This document shows, in pieces, positions 52,563 through 63,791 of a DNA stretch of 64,000 bases. The stretch spans positions 248,001 through 312,000 of the forward strand of contig NZ_SJZD01000001.1 in assembly GCF_004959765.1 (NCBI RefSeq). Reading direction: 5' to 3'. The stretch is from Flavobacterium sp. H122 (GTDB taxonomy: Bacteria > Bacteroidota > Bacteroidia > Flavobacteriales > Flavobacteriaceae). Positions within the stretch are counted from its first letter, which is position 1; each line of letters begins with the position of its first letter. The position numbers and the translations under genes are program-made. The notes beneath the pieces are model-generated. The model did no database searches. It worked only from the letters and a program-made list of their open reading frames with translations, and was not told the origin of the DNA.

Positions 52563-53189
52563 ATGAAAGCCATTAATATTGACGAATGGAACAGAAAGGA
52601 ACATTATGAGTTTTTTTCACAGTTGAAATCTCCTTTTTTTGGCCTTACAGCCACTATTAACTGCACTAAAGCATTTAATTATGCAAAAGCAAATGATGTT
52701 TCTTTTTTTGCTTATTATTTTCACAAATCAATGACAGTAGTTAACTCAATAAAAGAATTCAAATACAGGATAATTGACAATGCTGTCTATGAATTGGACA
52801 TTATAAATGCAGGAACAACTTTAGCACGTGAAGACAACACTTTTGCGTTCAGCTATATTGAATACGATGAGGACTTTGAAATTTTCAATAAAAACCTTCT
52901 CAGCGAAATTAACGAAGTAAAAAATTCAACCGGTATCAGATTTAATGATGATGCCAGAAAAATTGATTTAATCAGACACACGACTATACCCTGGCTAAGT
53001 TTTAATGCTATACTGCATCCGAATAATCATGATAATACAGACGCAATACCAAAGATTTCCTTTGGAAAAGTTTATGAGAATAATGGGGAAAAATTAATGC
53101 CGGTATCCGTTGAGGCACATCACGGCTTAATGGATGGTTATCACGTATGTGAATATTTCAGGTTGTTTGAAGAACTGTTAAATAAATAG
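52563..53189 (+). CDS. Chloramphenicol acetyltransferase-like protein
   Basis: 208 residues from MKAINIDEW; a longer frame starting at 52539 overlaps the terminator region. It has the CAT catalytic motif EAHHGLMDGYH (family HHAxxDG; the second His is catalytic) and the CAT N terminus WNRKEHYEFF. Members transfer acetyl groups to chloramphenicol or other acceptors, and many chromosomal ones are not resistance genes. There is no neighbouring mobile element or resistance gene. Confidence 0.9.
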   Translation: MKAINIDEWNRKEHYEFFSQLKSPFFGLTATINCTKAFNYAKANDVSFFAYYFHKSMTVVNSIKEFKYRIIDNAVYELDIINAGTTLAREDNTFAFSYIEYDEDFEIFNKNLLSEINEVKNSTGIRFNDDARKIDLIRHTTIPWLSFNAILHPNNHDNTDAIPKISFGKVYENNGEKLMPVSVEAHHGLMDGYHVCEYFRLFEELLNK

Positions 53190-53200
53190 GGCAACATTAA

Positions 53201-53545
53201 TTACCCTATTCTCAAACCATTTTCAACGTTTATATCTGATGTTAACAGGACAATATCATTGTCCTCTCCTACCGAACCCAAAACCAGACATTCACTCATG
53301 AATTTCCCTATTTGCTTTTTAGGAAAATTAACCACAGCTATAATCTGCTTGTCTAATAAATCTTCCTTGTTGTAACGCTTGGTTATCTGCGCCGAGGATT
53401 TTCTGATACCAATTTCTGCACCAAAATCAACTGTCAGCTGATAAGCTGGTTTTCTGGCTTCGGGAAAATCATTTACTTCAATAATAGTTCCCACGCGCAT
53501 TTCTACTTTTTCAAATTCTCCCCAGGTAATCAATTGGTTTTCCAT
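53201..53545 (-). CDS. csaA: CsaA-like tRNA-binding domain protein
   Basis: 114 residues, a single tRNA-binding OB-fold (EMRVGTIIEVNDFPEARKP, KSSAQITKRY, VVNFPKKQIGKFMSECLVLG). It matches CsaA, a homodimer with chaperone-like effects on protein export that also binds tRNA. It converges with the acetyltransferase gene and lies after the secDF terminator. Confidence 0.92.
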   Translation of the reverse strand: MENQLITWGEFEKVEMRVGTIIEVNDFPEARKPAYQLTVDFGAEIGIRKSSAQITKRYNKEDLLDKQIIAVVNFPKKQIGKFMSECLVLGSVGEDNDIVLLTSDINVENGLRIG

Positions 53546-53576
53546 AAATAAAAAAGACTTTTAATAAAACAAAAAA

Positions 53577-53601
53577 ATCCTCCCATCAATTAACGGGAGG
53601 A
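53577..53601 (-). terminator. Terminator after secDF
   Basis: TCCTCCC and GGGAGGA form a stem with a 10-base loop, with a T run on the minus strand. Confidence 0.88.
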
Positions 53602-53628
53602 CTCTAATTTATAAAAACTTCTGAAATA

Positions 53629-56592
53629 TTATGAATTTAATTCAGCGTGTCTCTTTTCAATTTCTTCTTTATCTTTTTTTGATAAAGTATCTACCAATAC
53701 CGGAGTTGCGATAAATAATGATGAATAAGTACCTACAAAAATACCAATCAACATAGCAAATACAAATCCTCTGATTGACTCACCACCAAATACAAACATG
53801 ATAGCCAATACTAAAATCATTGTCAATGAAGTATTGATTGTTCTTGACAAAGTAGTGTTGATAGATTCGTTAACGATATGGTTAAAGTTTCCTTTTAATT
53901 TACCATCTAAGAATTCACGAATTCTATCAAATACAATAACCGTGTCATTCATTGAATAACCAATTACAGTCAAGATAGCAGCAATAAAGTGCTGATCCAT
54001 TTCCATGTGGAAAGGCATGAATTTGTAACATAAAGAGTAAATACCCAAAACGAAGATTACGTCGTGTGCTACTGCTGCTATAGCTCCTAATGAATATCCT
54101 AATTTACGGAATGAAACTACCAAGTATAAACCTACTACCAACATTGCACCAATTACAGCCCAGAAAGAGTTTGCTTTGATATCGTTAGAAATTGCAGCAC
54201 CAACTTTAGATCCTGATAATAAACCTAGTTTTTTACCATCATATAAAGTGATGAATTTTTTGTAATCCATACCAGGGAAATGCTTAGACAGTCCTTCGTA
54301 TAACAATTTATTTACTTCCTCATCAACTGCAACACCTTCTTCTTCGATTTTATATTTAGTAGTAATTCTTAACTGATCAGAACCACCAAATACTTTAGCT
54401 TCAGCCGGAACTTTGAATAATTTTCCTAATTCTTCTGAAACTACTGCTGCATCAACCGGTTTTTCAAATTTCACCTGGAAAGTTCTACCTCCTACGAAAT
54501 CCACACCTTGATCCAATCCGTTAACAAAGAAAATAGAAATGATACTGATTACAGTTACCGCTAAAGAGAAACCATAAGAGAATTTCTTAACTTTTAAGAA
54601 ATCAAAATGGAAGTTAGTAAACCAGTTTTTAGAAAGGTTTGTTGTAAAGCTTAAGTTATCTCCTTTAGCTACTGCTCTATCAAGGAAAATTCTTGTAATA
54701 AATATTGATGTGAATAATGATGTAACTATACCAATCAATAATGTCGTAGCAAATCCTTTAATAGGTCCTGTACCGAATATATATAAAATCGCACCTGTTA
54801 AAACGTGTGTAACGTTAGCATCAATAATTGAACGCATAGCACCTGTCCAAGAGAACGATTTTTTAACCGCTTCTCCTAAGTTTAATCCAGCACGCAACTC
54901 TTCTTTTGCTCTTTCATAGATAATAATATTGGCATCCACAGCAGTACCCATTGTCAATACGATACCCGCGATACCAGGCAATGTCAATACAGCACCTAAA
55001 CTTGCTAAAATACCAAATAAGAACAACAAGTTAACAACCAATGCAATATTAGCATATGAACCTGATTTACCGTAGTAAACCCACATCCAAATCATTACCA
55101 GCAACAAACCAACTACAGCAGATGTAGTACCATTATCGATAGCTTTTTGACCTAATGACGGACCTACAACTTCAGACTGAACAATTTCAGCTGCAGCCGG
55201 TAATTTACCCGCACGTAAAACGTTCGCTAAGTCTTTAGTCTCTTCAATAGTGAAAGCACCAGAAATCTCTGAACGACCGCCAGCAATTGGACCTGAAGTA
55301 ACACCAGGAGCCGAATACACTACATTATCCAAAACAATTGCAATTGCATTTTTTTGAGAGAATACTCTTCCTGTCAATTCTTCCCAGATTTTAGCACCTT
55401 TACCGTTCATTTGCATGTTAACAGCAGGTTTACCCATTTGGTCAAATGTATCAGCCGCATCAACCAATACACTTCCGCTCATAGGAGGAGTGTTGGTTCT
55501 GTTACCTTTAATAGCATAAATCTCTACAGCTTCAGCCTCATCATTTTTAGGCTTACCATATAAAAATTTGATATCACTCAAATTAGCTGGCAATAAAGAT
55601 TTGATGTCAGGTCTTTTAAAATAAGCATTAACCGCTGCAGTATCCTTTACAGCAACCGCACCAAGGATTGAGCCTCCTTCTTGAAAAGGCATTAATTTAT
55701 CGAATAAAGGATTATTTCCTTTTGCAGCACCTGCTGAATCTTTTGATTTATCAACTAATAATGAGTCAATTTTTGAAGTTGCTTTTTCAGCTTTAGCCAC
55801 AGGAGCCTTTTCAGTTTTCTTTAAAGCTTCATTTACAGTCATTAAATAACTTGCAACCTCTTCTACTTTATAAGTTTCCCAAAATTCCAACTGAGCTGTT
55901 GATGATAATAATTTTTTAGCACGGTCAACATCTTTAGCTCCCGGCAATTCCACCAGGATACGTCCTGTACTACCTAATTTTACGATATTAGGCTGTGTTA
56001 CACCAAATTTATCGATACGCTCACGTAATACACCGAAAGCACTCTCTACAGATTCGTCAACTTTTTTAGCAATGATTGATTTAACTTTTGTCTCAGACAT
56101 GTTAAAGTTAATCTCTTCAGCTAAATTTCTGTTACCAAAAACATCCGGAGAAGCTAATTTTGTTCCTGTACCAGCAGATGCAGCTTCAAAAGCATCGAAA
56201 AAAGCATCTAAAAACGATTGGTTACCTTGTTGGTTTTTCTTTGCATCAGCTAATGCTTTGTTAAAAACAGCATTAGTAGTGTTGTTAGCCAAACCTTTTA
56301 AAACATCTCTAACTGAAATCTGAAGCGTAACATTGATACCTCCCTCTAAGTCAAGACCCTTGTTAATTTGTTTGTCAGCTACTTCATTGTAAGTAAAATC
56401 AGTGAAACCTAAGCTAAACACTTTTTGTTTACCAATTGAATCAAGGTACTTGATTTCTTTTTCCTGATTACCATTTGCAAATGCTTTTGCATCACTCTTT
56501 ACTTTACCAGCAACAAAAGTGAAAGTAAGTTGGTAAATACTTACTAACGCAAAAATGATTGCAAAAAACTTAATTAGTCCTCTATTCTGCAT
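53629..56592 (-). CDS. secDF: Protein translocase SecDF fusion
   Basis: 987 residues, the fused SecD-SecF form usual in Bacteroidetes. The SecD part has KGLDLEGGINVTLQI, GRILVELPGAKD, and the TM block with GTAVDANIIIYERAKEE. The SecF part begins near residue 660 with FHFDFLKVKKFSY, DQGVDFVGGRTF and later SMNDTVIVFDRIREF. It uses the proton gradient to aid export through SecYEG. Two possible promoter boxes lie upstream. Confidence 0.96.
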   Translation of the reverse strand: MQNRGLIKFFAIIFALVSIYQLTFTFVAGKVKSDAKAFANGNQEKEIKYLDSIGKQKVFSLGFTDFTYNEVADKQINKGLDLEGGINVTLQISVRDVLKGLANNTTNAVFNKALADAKKNQQGNQSFLDAFFDAFEAASAGTGTKLASPDVFGNRNLAEEINFNMSETKVKSIIAKKVDESVESAFGVLRERIDKFGVTQPNIVKLGSTGRILVELPGAKDVDRAKKLLSSTAQLEFWETYKVEEVASYLMTVNEALKKTEKAPVAKAEKATSKIDSLLVDKSKDSAGAAKGNNPLFDKLMPFQEGGSILGAVAVKDTAAVNAYFKRPDIKSLLPANLSDIKFLYGKPKNDEAEAVEIYAIKGNRTNTPPMSGSVLVDAADTFDQMGKPAVNMQMNGKGAKIWEELTGRVFSQKNAIAIVLDNVVYSAPGVTSGPIAGGRSEISGAFTIEETKDLANVLRAGKLPAAAEIVQSEVVGPSLGQKAIDNGTTSAVVGLLLVMIWMWVYYGKSGSYANIALVVNLLFLFGILASLGAVLTLPGIAGIVLTMGTAVDANIIIYERAKEELRAGLNLGEAVKKSFSWTGAMRSIIDANVTHVLTGAILYIFGTGPIKGFATTLLIGIVTSLFTSIFITRIFLDRAVAKGDNLSFTTNLSKNWFTNFHFDFLKVKKFSYGFSLAVTVISIISIFFVNGLDQGVDFVGGRTFQVKFEKPVDAAVVSEELGKLFKVPAEAKVFGGSDQLRITTKYKIEEEGVAVDEEVNKLLYEGLSKHFPGMDYKKFITLYDGKKLGLLSGSKVGAAISNDIKANSFWAVIGAMLVVGLYLVVSFRKLGYSLGAIAAVAHDVIFVLGIYSLCYKFMPFHMEMDQHFIAAILTVIGYSMNDTVIVFDRIREFLDGKLKGNFNHIVNESINTTLSRTINTSLTMILVLAIMFVFGGESIRGFVFAMLIGIFVGTYSSLFIATPVLVDTLSKKDKEEIEKRHAELNS

Positions 56593-56654
56593 TCTTTGTA
56601 AAAATTAATTAATTCGTTCTATGTTAGTTTTTGGTTAGCGTTACAAAATACACG

Positions 56655-56662
56655 CAAAAATA
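56655..56662 (-). promoter_or_regulatory. Putative -7 promoter box for secDF
   Basis: TATTTTTG on the minus strand matches TAnnTTTG, 62 bases before the start codon. A second match, TATATTTG, lies at 56686-56693. Confidence 0.4.
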
Positions 56663-56746
56663 CTATGTGCATTTTATAAAACGTGCAAATATATAATTCT
56701 GAATACGATAAACCAATTTATTTGTAAAAATTATATTAAAAAAAAA

Positions 56747-56764
56747 GACTGCAAAAATGCAGTC
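56747..56764 (-). terminator. Terminator after mdh
   Basis: GACTGCA and TGCAGTC form a short stem with a 4-base loop, followed by a long T run on the minus strand. Confidence 0.88.
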
Positions 56765-56785
56765 CTTTATGAACTTTCAAATTGT

Positions 56786-57721
56786 TTATGACAATACCGA
56801 AGAAAGCGCGTCATTCATGCTTCTCACCGCATCTGATGATTTAGCAAAAAGTGCTTTTTCAGCATCATTTAATTTGATATCTATAATTTCCTCAACACCA
56901 TTTTTCCCAATGATACATGGCACACCTACACAAATGTCAGATTGTCCGTATTCTCCTTCTAAAAATACCGAACAAGCAATCATTTTCTTTTGGTCATTTA
57001 GAATAGAATCCACTAAATAAGCCACAGATGCACCCGGCGCATACCATGCCGATGTTCCTAATAACCCTGTTAAAGTTGCACCTCCAACCATAGTATCAGC
57101 AGCTACTTTATCCAATTGTTCCTGAGACAAAAATTGTGAAACCGGAATACCGTTGTAAGATGCCAAGCGTGTTAACGGAATCATAGTAGTGTCACCATGA
57201 CCTCCGATAACCATTGCTGAAATATCATTAGCAGGTTTATCCAAAGCCAAAGACAGATAGGTTCTGAATCGTGAACTGTCTAACGCACCACCCATACCAA
57301 TAATTCTGTTTTTAGGTAATCCTAATGATTTATACGCTAAATAGGTCATTGTATCCATAGGATTGGAAACAATCACAAAAATTGCATTAGGTGAATGCGC
57401 CAATAAATTTTCAGCTACTGATTTTACGATACCTGCATTGATTCCAATTAATTCCTCACGTGTCATCCCAGGCTTTCTAGGGATTCCGGAAGTAATTACA
57501 ACCACATTACTATCAGCTGTTTTTGAATAGTCATTGGTTACTCCGCTCAATTTTGTATTAAAACCTGTATTTGTAGCACATTGTGTAATATCCAAAGCTT
57601 TTCCTTCAGCAAAACCTTCACGGATATCCAATAAAACTATTTCACTTGCAATTCCTCTGTATGCCATCACATCAGCACATGTTGCGCCAACGTTTCCTGC
57701 ACCTACTATTGTTACTTTCAT
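56786..57721 (-). CDS. mdh: Malate dehydrogenase
   Basis: 311 residues of the LDH-like MDH type: GAGNVGATCADV for NAD, SGIPRKPGMTREELIG for the substrate loop, VSNPMDTMTYLAY and the catalytic His in IGGHGDTTMIPL. It interconverts malate and oxaloacetate in the citric-acid cycle. A stand-alone gene. Confidence 0.96.
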   Translation of the reverse strand: MKVTIVGAGNVGATCADVMAYRGIASEIVLLDIREGFAEGKALDITQCATNTGFNTKLSGVTNDYSKTADSNVVVITSGIPRKPGMTREELIGINAGIVKSVAENLLAHSPNAIFVIVSNPMDTMTYLAYKSLGLPKNRIIGMGGALDSSRFRTYLSLALDKPANDISAMVIGGHGDTTMIPLTRLASYNGIPVSQFLSQEQLDKVAADTMVGGATLTGLLGTSAWYAPGASVAYLVDSILNDQKKMIACSVFLEGEYGQSDICVGVPCIIGKNGVEEIIDIKLNDAEKALFAKSSDAVRSMNDALSSVLS

Positions 57722-57822
57722 ATTAATTTAAATTGTGTAATTTGATTTTTCCGAATATACAAAAAAATTAGATACTACGATTTGCAATAAAGATTTTATA
57801 ATAAAATTTTAACCCATAAAAA

Positions 57823-57854
57823 AAGGCCGGTTTTATCTTCATAAAACCGGCCTT
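57823..57854 (-). terminator. Terminator after gyrB
   Basis: AAGGCCGGTTTTAT pairs with ATAAAACCGGCCTT over a 4-base loop, a strong hairpin with a T run on the minus strand. Confidence 0.93.
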
Positions 57855-57875
57855 AAAATATATTATCAACAGCTC

Positions 57876-59837
<1,962 letters not shown>

Positions 59838-59853
59838 TTATTTGTCAAACACG

Positions 59854-59861
59854 CAAATATA
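59854..59861 (-). promoter_or_regulatory. Putative -7 promoter box for gyrB
   Basis: TATATTTG on the minus strand matches TAnnTTTG, 37 bases before the gyrB start codon. Confidence 0.5.
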
Positions 59862-60091
59862 ATGAAATACTGCTTTTTTTTACGATTAAAAACCTCAAAA
59901 CAGCTCCAAGTTATTAACAAATGTTAACAATAAGATAATGTCTTAAAACGAATAAAAAAGGCCTTAAAACAAATTTCAGTCCTTTTTACTTATTCAAAAA
60001 AACAACAAAAAACCAAAAATTGATTTAAGGCTCTTAAAATGACTTAAAATCCCAACCTTTTATTGTTTAAAAAAATAATTTTTATCAAAAA

Positions 60092-60122
60092 AAACCTCAA
60101 CAGTAAAATACTATTGAGGTTT
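60092..60122 (-). terminator. Terminator after asnB
   Basis: AAACCTCAA and TTGAGGTTT form a 9-bp stem with further AGTA/TACT pairing inside, and a T run on the minus strand. Confidence 0.88.
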
Positions 60123-60188
60123 CGACTTCCTATTCAGCGTAGTGTGAATTTATCCGGAAGTCTTATAAAGTTAACCAAAACTATTTAA

Positions 60189-61889
60189 TTATGCAACCGT
60201 TTCTTTTTCGTAGGCTTCTTCGTGTACACTTGCCACTGCTCTGCCTGATGGGTCATTCAGCTTTTTAAATGCTTCATCCCATTCCAAAGCAATTTTTGTA
60301 CTGCAGGCCACACTTGGCTCCTGCGGCACACATAAAGCCGCTGTATCACTTGGATAATGTTCGCTGAAAATAGTGCGGTAATAATACTCCTCTTTACTCA
60401 TTGGTGTTTGGATAGGGAATCTGAATTTGGCATTTGCCAATTGCTCATCAGAAACCTCTTTGCCCACCATTTCTTTCAGCGTGTCAATCCAACTGTAACC
60501 TACCCCGTCACTGAATTGTTCTTTTTGACGCCAGGCCACACTTTCCGGAAGCATATCCTCAAAAGCTTTACGAAGCACCCATTTTTCCATGCGTTCTCCA
60601 TTGATCATTTTATCTTGTGGATTAATTCGCATCGCTACATCCATAAACTCTTTATCCAAGAATGGCACACGTCCTTCAATTCCCCAAGCAGCCAAGCTTT
60701 TGTTGGCACGCAAACAATCGTACATGTGTAGCTTGCTTAATTTACGAACCGTTTCCTCATGGAATTCTTTTGCATTTGGTGCTTTGTGGAAATACAGATA
60801 ACCGCCAAACAACTCATCTGAGCCTTCTCCTGAAAGTACCATTTTTATTCCCATCGACTTAATAACACGCGCCATTAAGTACATAGGTGTGCTGGCACGA
60901 ACGGTGGTCACATCATACGTTTCCAGATTGTAAATTACATCACGGATAGCGTCTAAACCTTCCTGAATGGTGAATTTAATTTCGTGGTGAATGGTTCCCA
61001 AATGATCTGCTACTTTTTGGGCTGCTGCCAAATCGGGCGAACCTTCTAAACCAACAGCAAATGAATGCAACTGCGGATACCATGCTTCCGATTTATCATC
61101 TGTTTCTACACGACGGCTGGCATATTTTTTAGCAATGGCCGATGTAATCGAAGAATCCAATCCACCTGAAAGCAATACACCATAAGGAACATCACTCATT
61201 AACTGACGATGTACTGCTGCTTCCAAAGCCTCACGGATAGCTTTGATGCTTGTTTCATTTTCTTTAACGGCATCGTATTCGGTCCATTCTCGTTTATACC
61301 ATTGCACTAATTCGCTAGTTTTACTGTACAAATAATGTCCCGGCGGGAATAATTCAATTTTCGAACAGTATCCCTCTAAAGCTTTTAATTCAGAAGCTAC
61401 GTAAAATGTTCCGTTTTTATCCCAGCCTATATACAACGGAATAATCCCCATGTGGTCACGGGCAATGAAATATTCATCTTTTTCCACATCATATAAAGCA
61501 AAACCAAAAATCCCGTTCATTTCATCCACAAATGCTGGTCCTTTTTCCTGATACAATGCCAGAATCACTTCACAGTCACTTTGTGTTTGAAAATCGTACT
61601 TCGGTAAACTCAGTAACCCACCATCAAATTGTTTTCTTAATTCACGGTGGTTGTATATTTCGCCATTAGCAGCCAAAACCAAATTACTATTTGGACTAAA
61701 CAAAGGTTGTTTTCCAGAAGCCGGATCAACAATTGCCAAACGCTCGTGAGCTAAAATAGCTTTATCGTTTGAGAAAATCCCACTCCAATCCGGTCCACGG
61801 TGACGGATAATTTTTGCCATCTCTAATACTTGAGGGCGTAAAGTCTCTGCTTTTTGCTTTAAATCGAAGGCACATACAATTCCACACAT
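60189..61889 (-). CDS. asnB: Asparagine synthase B (glutamine-hydrolysing)
   Basis: 566 residues. Cys 2 (MCGIVCAF) is the glutaminase nucleophile after Met removal. The synthetase half has the ATP loop LLSGGLDSSITSAIA and VLSGEGSDELFGGYLYFH. It makes asparagine from aspartate, glutamine and ATP. The upstream region holds three copies of TTC(T/A)GAA, possibly regulatory. Confidence 0.96.
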   Translation of the reverse strand: MCGIVCAFDLKQKAETLRPQVLEMAKIIRHRGPDWSGIFSNDKAILAHERLAIVDPASGKQPLFSPNSNLVLAANGEIYNHRELRKQFDGGLLSLPKYDFQTQSDCEVILALYQEKGPAFVDEMNGIFGFALYDVEKDEYFIARDHMGIIPLYIGWDKNGTFYVASELKALEGYCSKIELFPPGHYLYSKTSELVQWYKREWTEYDAVKENETSIKAIREALEAAVHRQLMSDVPYGVLLSGGLDSSITSAIAKKYASRRVETDDKSEAWYPQLHSFAVGLEGSPDLAAAQKVADHLGTIHHEIKFTIQEGLDAIRDVIYNLETYDVTTVRASTPMYLMARVIKSMGIKMVLSGEGSDELFGGYLYFHKAPNAKEFHEETVRKLSKLHMYDCLRANKSLAAWGIEGRVPFLDKEFMDVAMRINPQDKMINGERMEKWVLRKAFEDMLPESVAWRQKEQFSDGVGYSWIDTLKEMVGKEVSDEQLANAKFRFPIQTPMSKEEYYYRTIFSEHYPSDTAALCVPQEPSVACSTKIALEWDEAFKKLNDPSGRAVASVHEEAYEKETVA

Positions 61890-61895
61890 AATTAT

Positions 61896-61966
61896 TTCAG
61901 ATTTTTAATTTCTGAATTCAGATTCTAAAATTCAGAAGTATTATTATTTTTAAATTTATTTCTGAA
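61896..61966. promoter_or_regulatory. Cluster of TTCTGAA motifs upstream of asnB
   Basis: TTCTGAA occurs at 61910-61916 and 61960-61966 and its reverse complement TTCAGAA at 61931-61937, with near copies (TTCAGAT) at 61896 and 61917. The pair 61910-61918/61929-61937 is a 9-bp inverted repeat (TTCTGAATT/AATTCAGAA). It could be an operator controlling asnB. Confidence 0.4.
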
Positions 61967-62118
61967 ACAAAATTGAAGTATTAAGTTTAATTTTTAAACC
62001 TTAAAATAATTTTTAATTATAATTTAAAACTTAAAAAGAATTAAAAATATAAAATCGAAACAAAAAGGTTTTTGTTTTTGCTAAAAAAGTTAGAGATTGT
62101 AATTTTTGAACATAAAAA

Positions 62119-62142
62119 AACCAGTCAATTAAATGACTGGTT
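62119..62142 (-). terminator. Terminator after the amidohydrolase gene
   Basis: AACCAGTCA and TGACTGGTT form a 9-bp stem with a 6-base loop, and a T run follows on the minus strand. Confidence 0.9.
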
Positions 62143-62167
62143 CATTTTAAATAAAGTAAAAAGTTTA

Positions 62168-63790
62168 TTATTTCACTTGAATTCCTTTTACAAAAGTATT
62201 CACTGGTTTTACATAAGGAATCGCATCTATATCTTCATTGATTAAATCGTTGTCAAAAATTGTAAAATCAGCCCATTTACCCACTTCAAGACTACCTTTT
62301 TCGTTTTCTTCAAAATTAGAATACGCTGCCCAAATGGTCATTCCTTTCAAAGTTTCTTCCCTTGATAAAGCATTTTCGGGTTGGAAACCACCTTCCGGGA
62401 AGTTTTTCAAATCTTTACGGGCTACCGCAGCATAAAAAGTCAGCATAGGATTTACCTCTTCAATAGGGAAATCGGTTCCTAACGCAATAACTCCAGCTTT
62501 ATCCAGCATTTTTTTATACGCATACGAATGTTTGATACGCTCTTTCCCTACTCTTTCTTCAGCCCAGTACATATCTGAAGTCGCATGTGTTGGCTGTACC
62601 GAAGGGATAATATTCAAACTGAACGAATCAAAATCTTTTTCCTGCATGATTTGTGCATGTTCTATTTTCCAACGACGATCAGATTTGTCTTTTAAAACAT
62701 CTTTATAGATATTTAATAATACCGTATTAGTCGAATCACCTATGGCGTGTGAGTTCATTTGATACTCAGAATCGGCTATTTGTTTCGCTATTCTTTTAAT
62801 ATCAGCAACCGAAGAAAGCAACGCTCCGTGATGGTTAGGTCGGTCACTATACGGTTTATGCAAACAGGCACCACGTGAACCTAAAGCTCCATCACCCATA
62901 AATTTAAACGAACGTACATTTAACTTATCCGTTTGATAAGGTCCTAACTGTGTGTATAAATCGATGTTATCCTGAGTAGCCGCTACCATTGCATATATGT
63001 TGATTTTCAGTTCGTTTTTTTGCTGCAGCGTATCGATTAAATCAATCATATCTTTTTCAAGTCCGGCTTCGTTTATAGTGGTCAAACCATAATCAAACAT
63101 TACTTTTTCAGCATCTTTTAAAGCCTTAATTTGAGTTTCTTTTTTAGGTTTTGGGATGATATTATAAACCAAATCCATAGGATTATCCACAAGAATACCT
63201 GTTGTTTCCCCATTTTTCACCTGAATCTCACCACCTTCCGCTTTAGTAGTGGGAGTGATTTTTGCCAATTCCAATGCTTTACTATTTGCTAAAAGTGCAT
63301 GACCATCAATTCTTGTTAAAACTACCGGTGTATCAGGAAACAACTTGTCAAGTTCTGCTTTTGTTGGAAATTCTTTAACTGCCCAGTCATTCTGATCCCA
63401 GCCACGACCTGTAATAAACTCCGGATTCTTCTCTTTTTGGAACTTTACCACCCTGTCTAAAACTTCCTGATAACTTTTAGTTCCTCTCAAATCTACTTTT
63501 TGAAGATTTAAACCGTAGCTGTAAAAATGTGCATGCGCATCGTAAAATCCGGGATAAACAAACTTATCCATTGCATTGATGTTTTTAGGAGCCTGATATT
63601 TTTTCTGAATATCCGAAGTGGTTCCTACAGCAATAATTTTTCCGTTTTTAACCGCCATGGCTTCGGCTTTGGTAAAATCTTTATTTACTGTGTAAATAGT
63701 AGCATTTGTAATCAGTAAATCGGCTTTTTGCTTTTGTGCCAAAAAGGTTTGAGTGCCAAAAAACAAACCTATAAGTAGTATTCTTTTCAT
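62168..63790 (-). CDS. Exported amidohydrolase (YtcJ-like)
   Basis: 540 residues from MKRILLIG, which begins a signal peptide ending FLAQ; an earlier in-frame start adds 11 unrelated residues. The amidohydrolase-3 metal motif is DAHAHFYSYG, with later HAIGDSTN and GTDFPIEEVNPM. Enzymes of this type hydrolyse amide or related bonds, often with metals; the substrate is unknown. The periplasm is the likely place. It begins one base after the GreA-like gene. Confidence 0.88.
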   Translation of the reverse strand: MKRILLIGLFFGTQTFLAQKQKADLLITNATIYTVNKDFTKAEAMAVKNGKIIAVGTTSDIQKKYQAPKNINAMDKFVYPGFYDAHAHFYSYGLNLQKVDLRGTKSYQEVLDRVVKFQKEKNPEFITGRGWDQNDWAVKEFPTKAELDKLFPDTPVVLTRIDGHALLANSKALELAKITPTTKAEGGEIQVKNGETTGILVDNPMDLVYNIIPKPKKETQIKALKDAEKVMFDYGLTTINEAGLEKDMIDLIDTLQQKNELKINIYAMVAATQDNIDLYTQLGPYQTDKLNVRSFKFMGDGALGSRGACLHKPYSDRPNHHGALLSSVADIKRIAKQIADSEYQMNSHAIGDSTNTVLLNIYKDVLKDKSDRRWKIEHAQIMQEKDFDSFSLNIIPSVQPTHATSDMYWAEERVGKERIKHSYAYKKMLDKAGVIALGTDFPIEEVNPMLTFYAAVARKDLKNFPEGGFQPENALSREETLKGMTIWAAYSNFEENEKGSLEVGKWADFTIFDNDLINEDIDAIPYVKPVNTFVKGIQVK

Positions 63791-63791
63791 A

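Noticed and set aside
52563..53189. Acquired chloramphenicol resistance gene on a mobile element
   Set aside because: No transposase, repeat or resistance partner is near, and base composition looks like the surroundings; chromosomal CAT-like enzymes are common.
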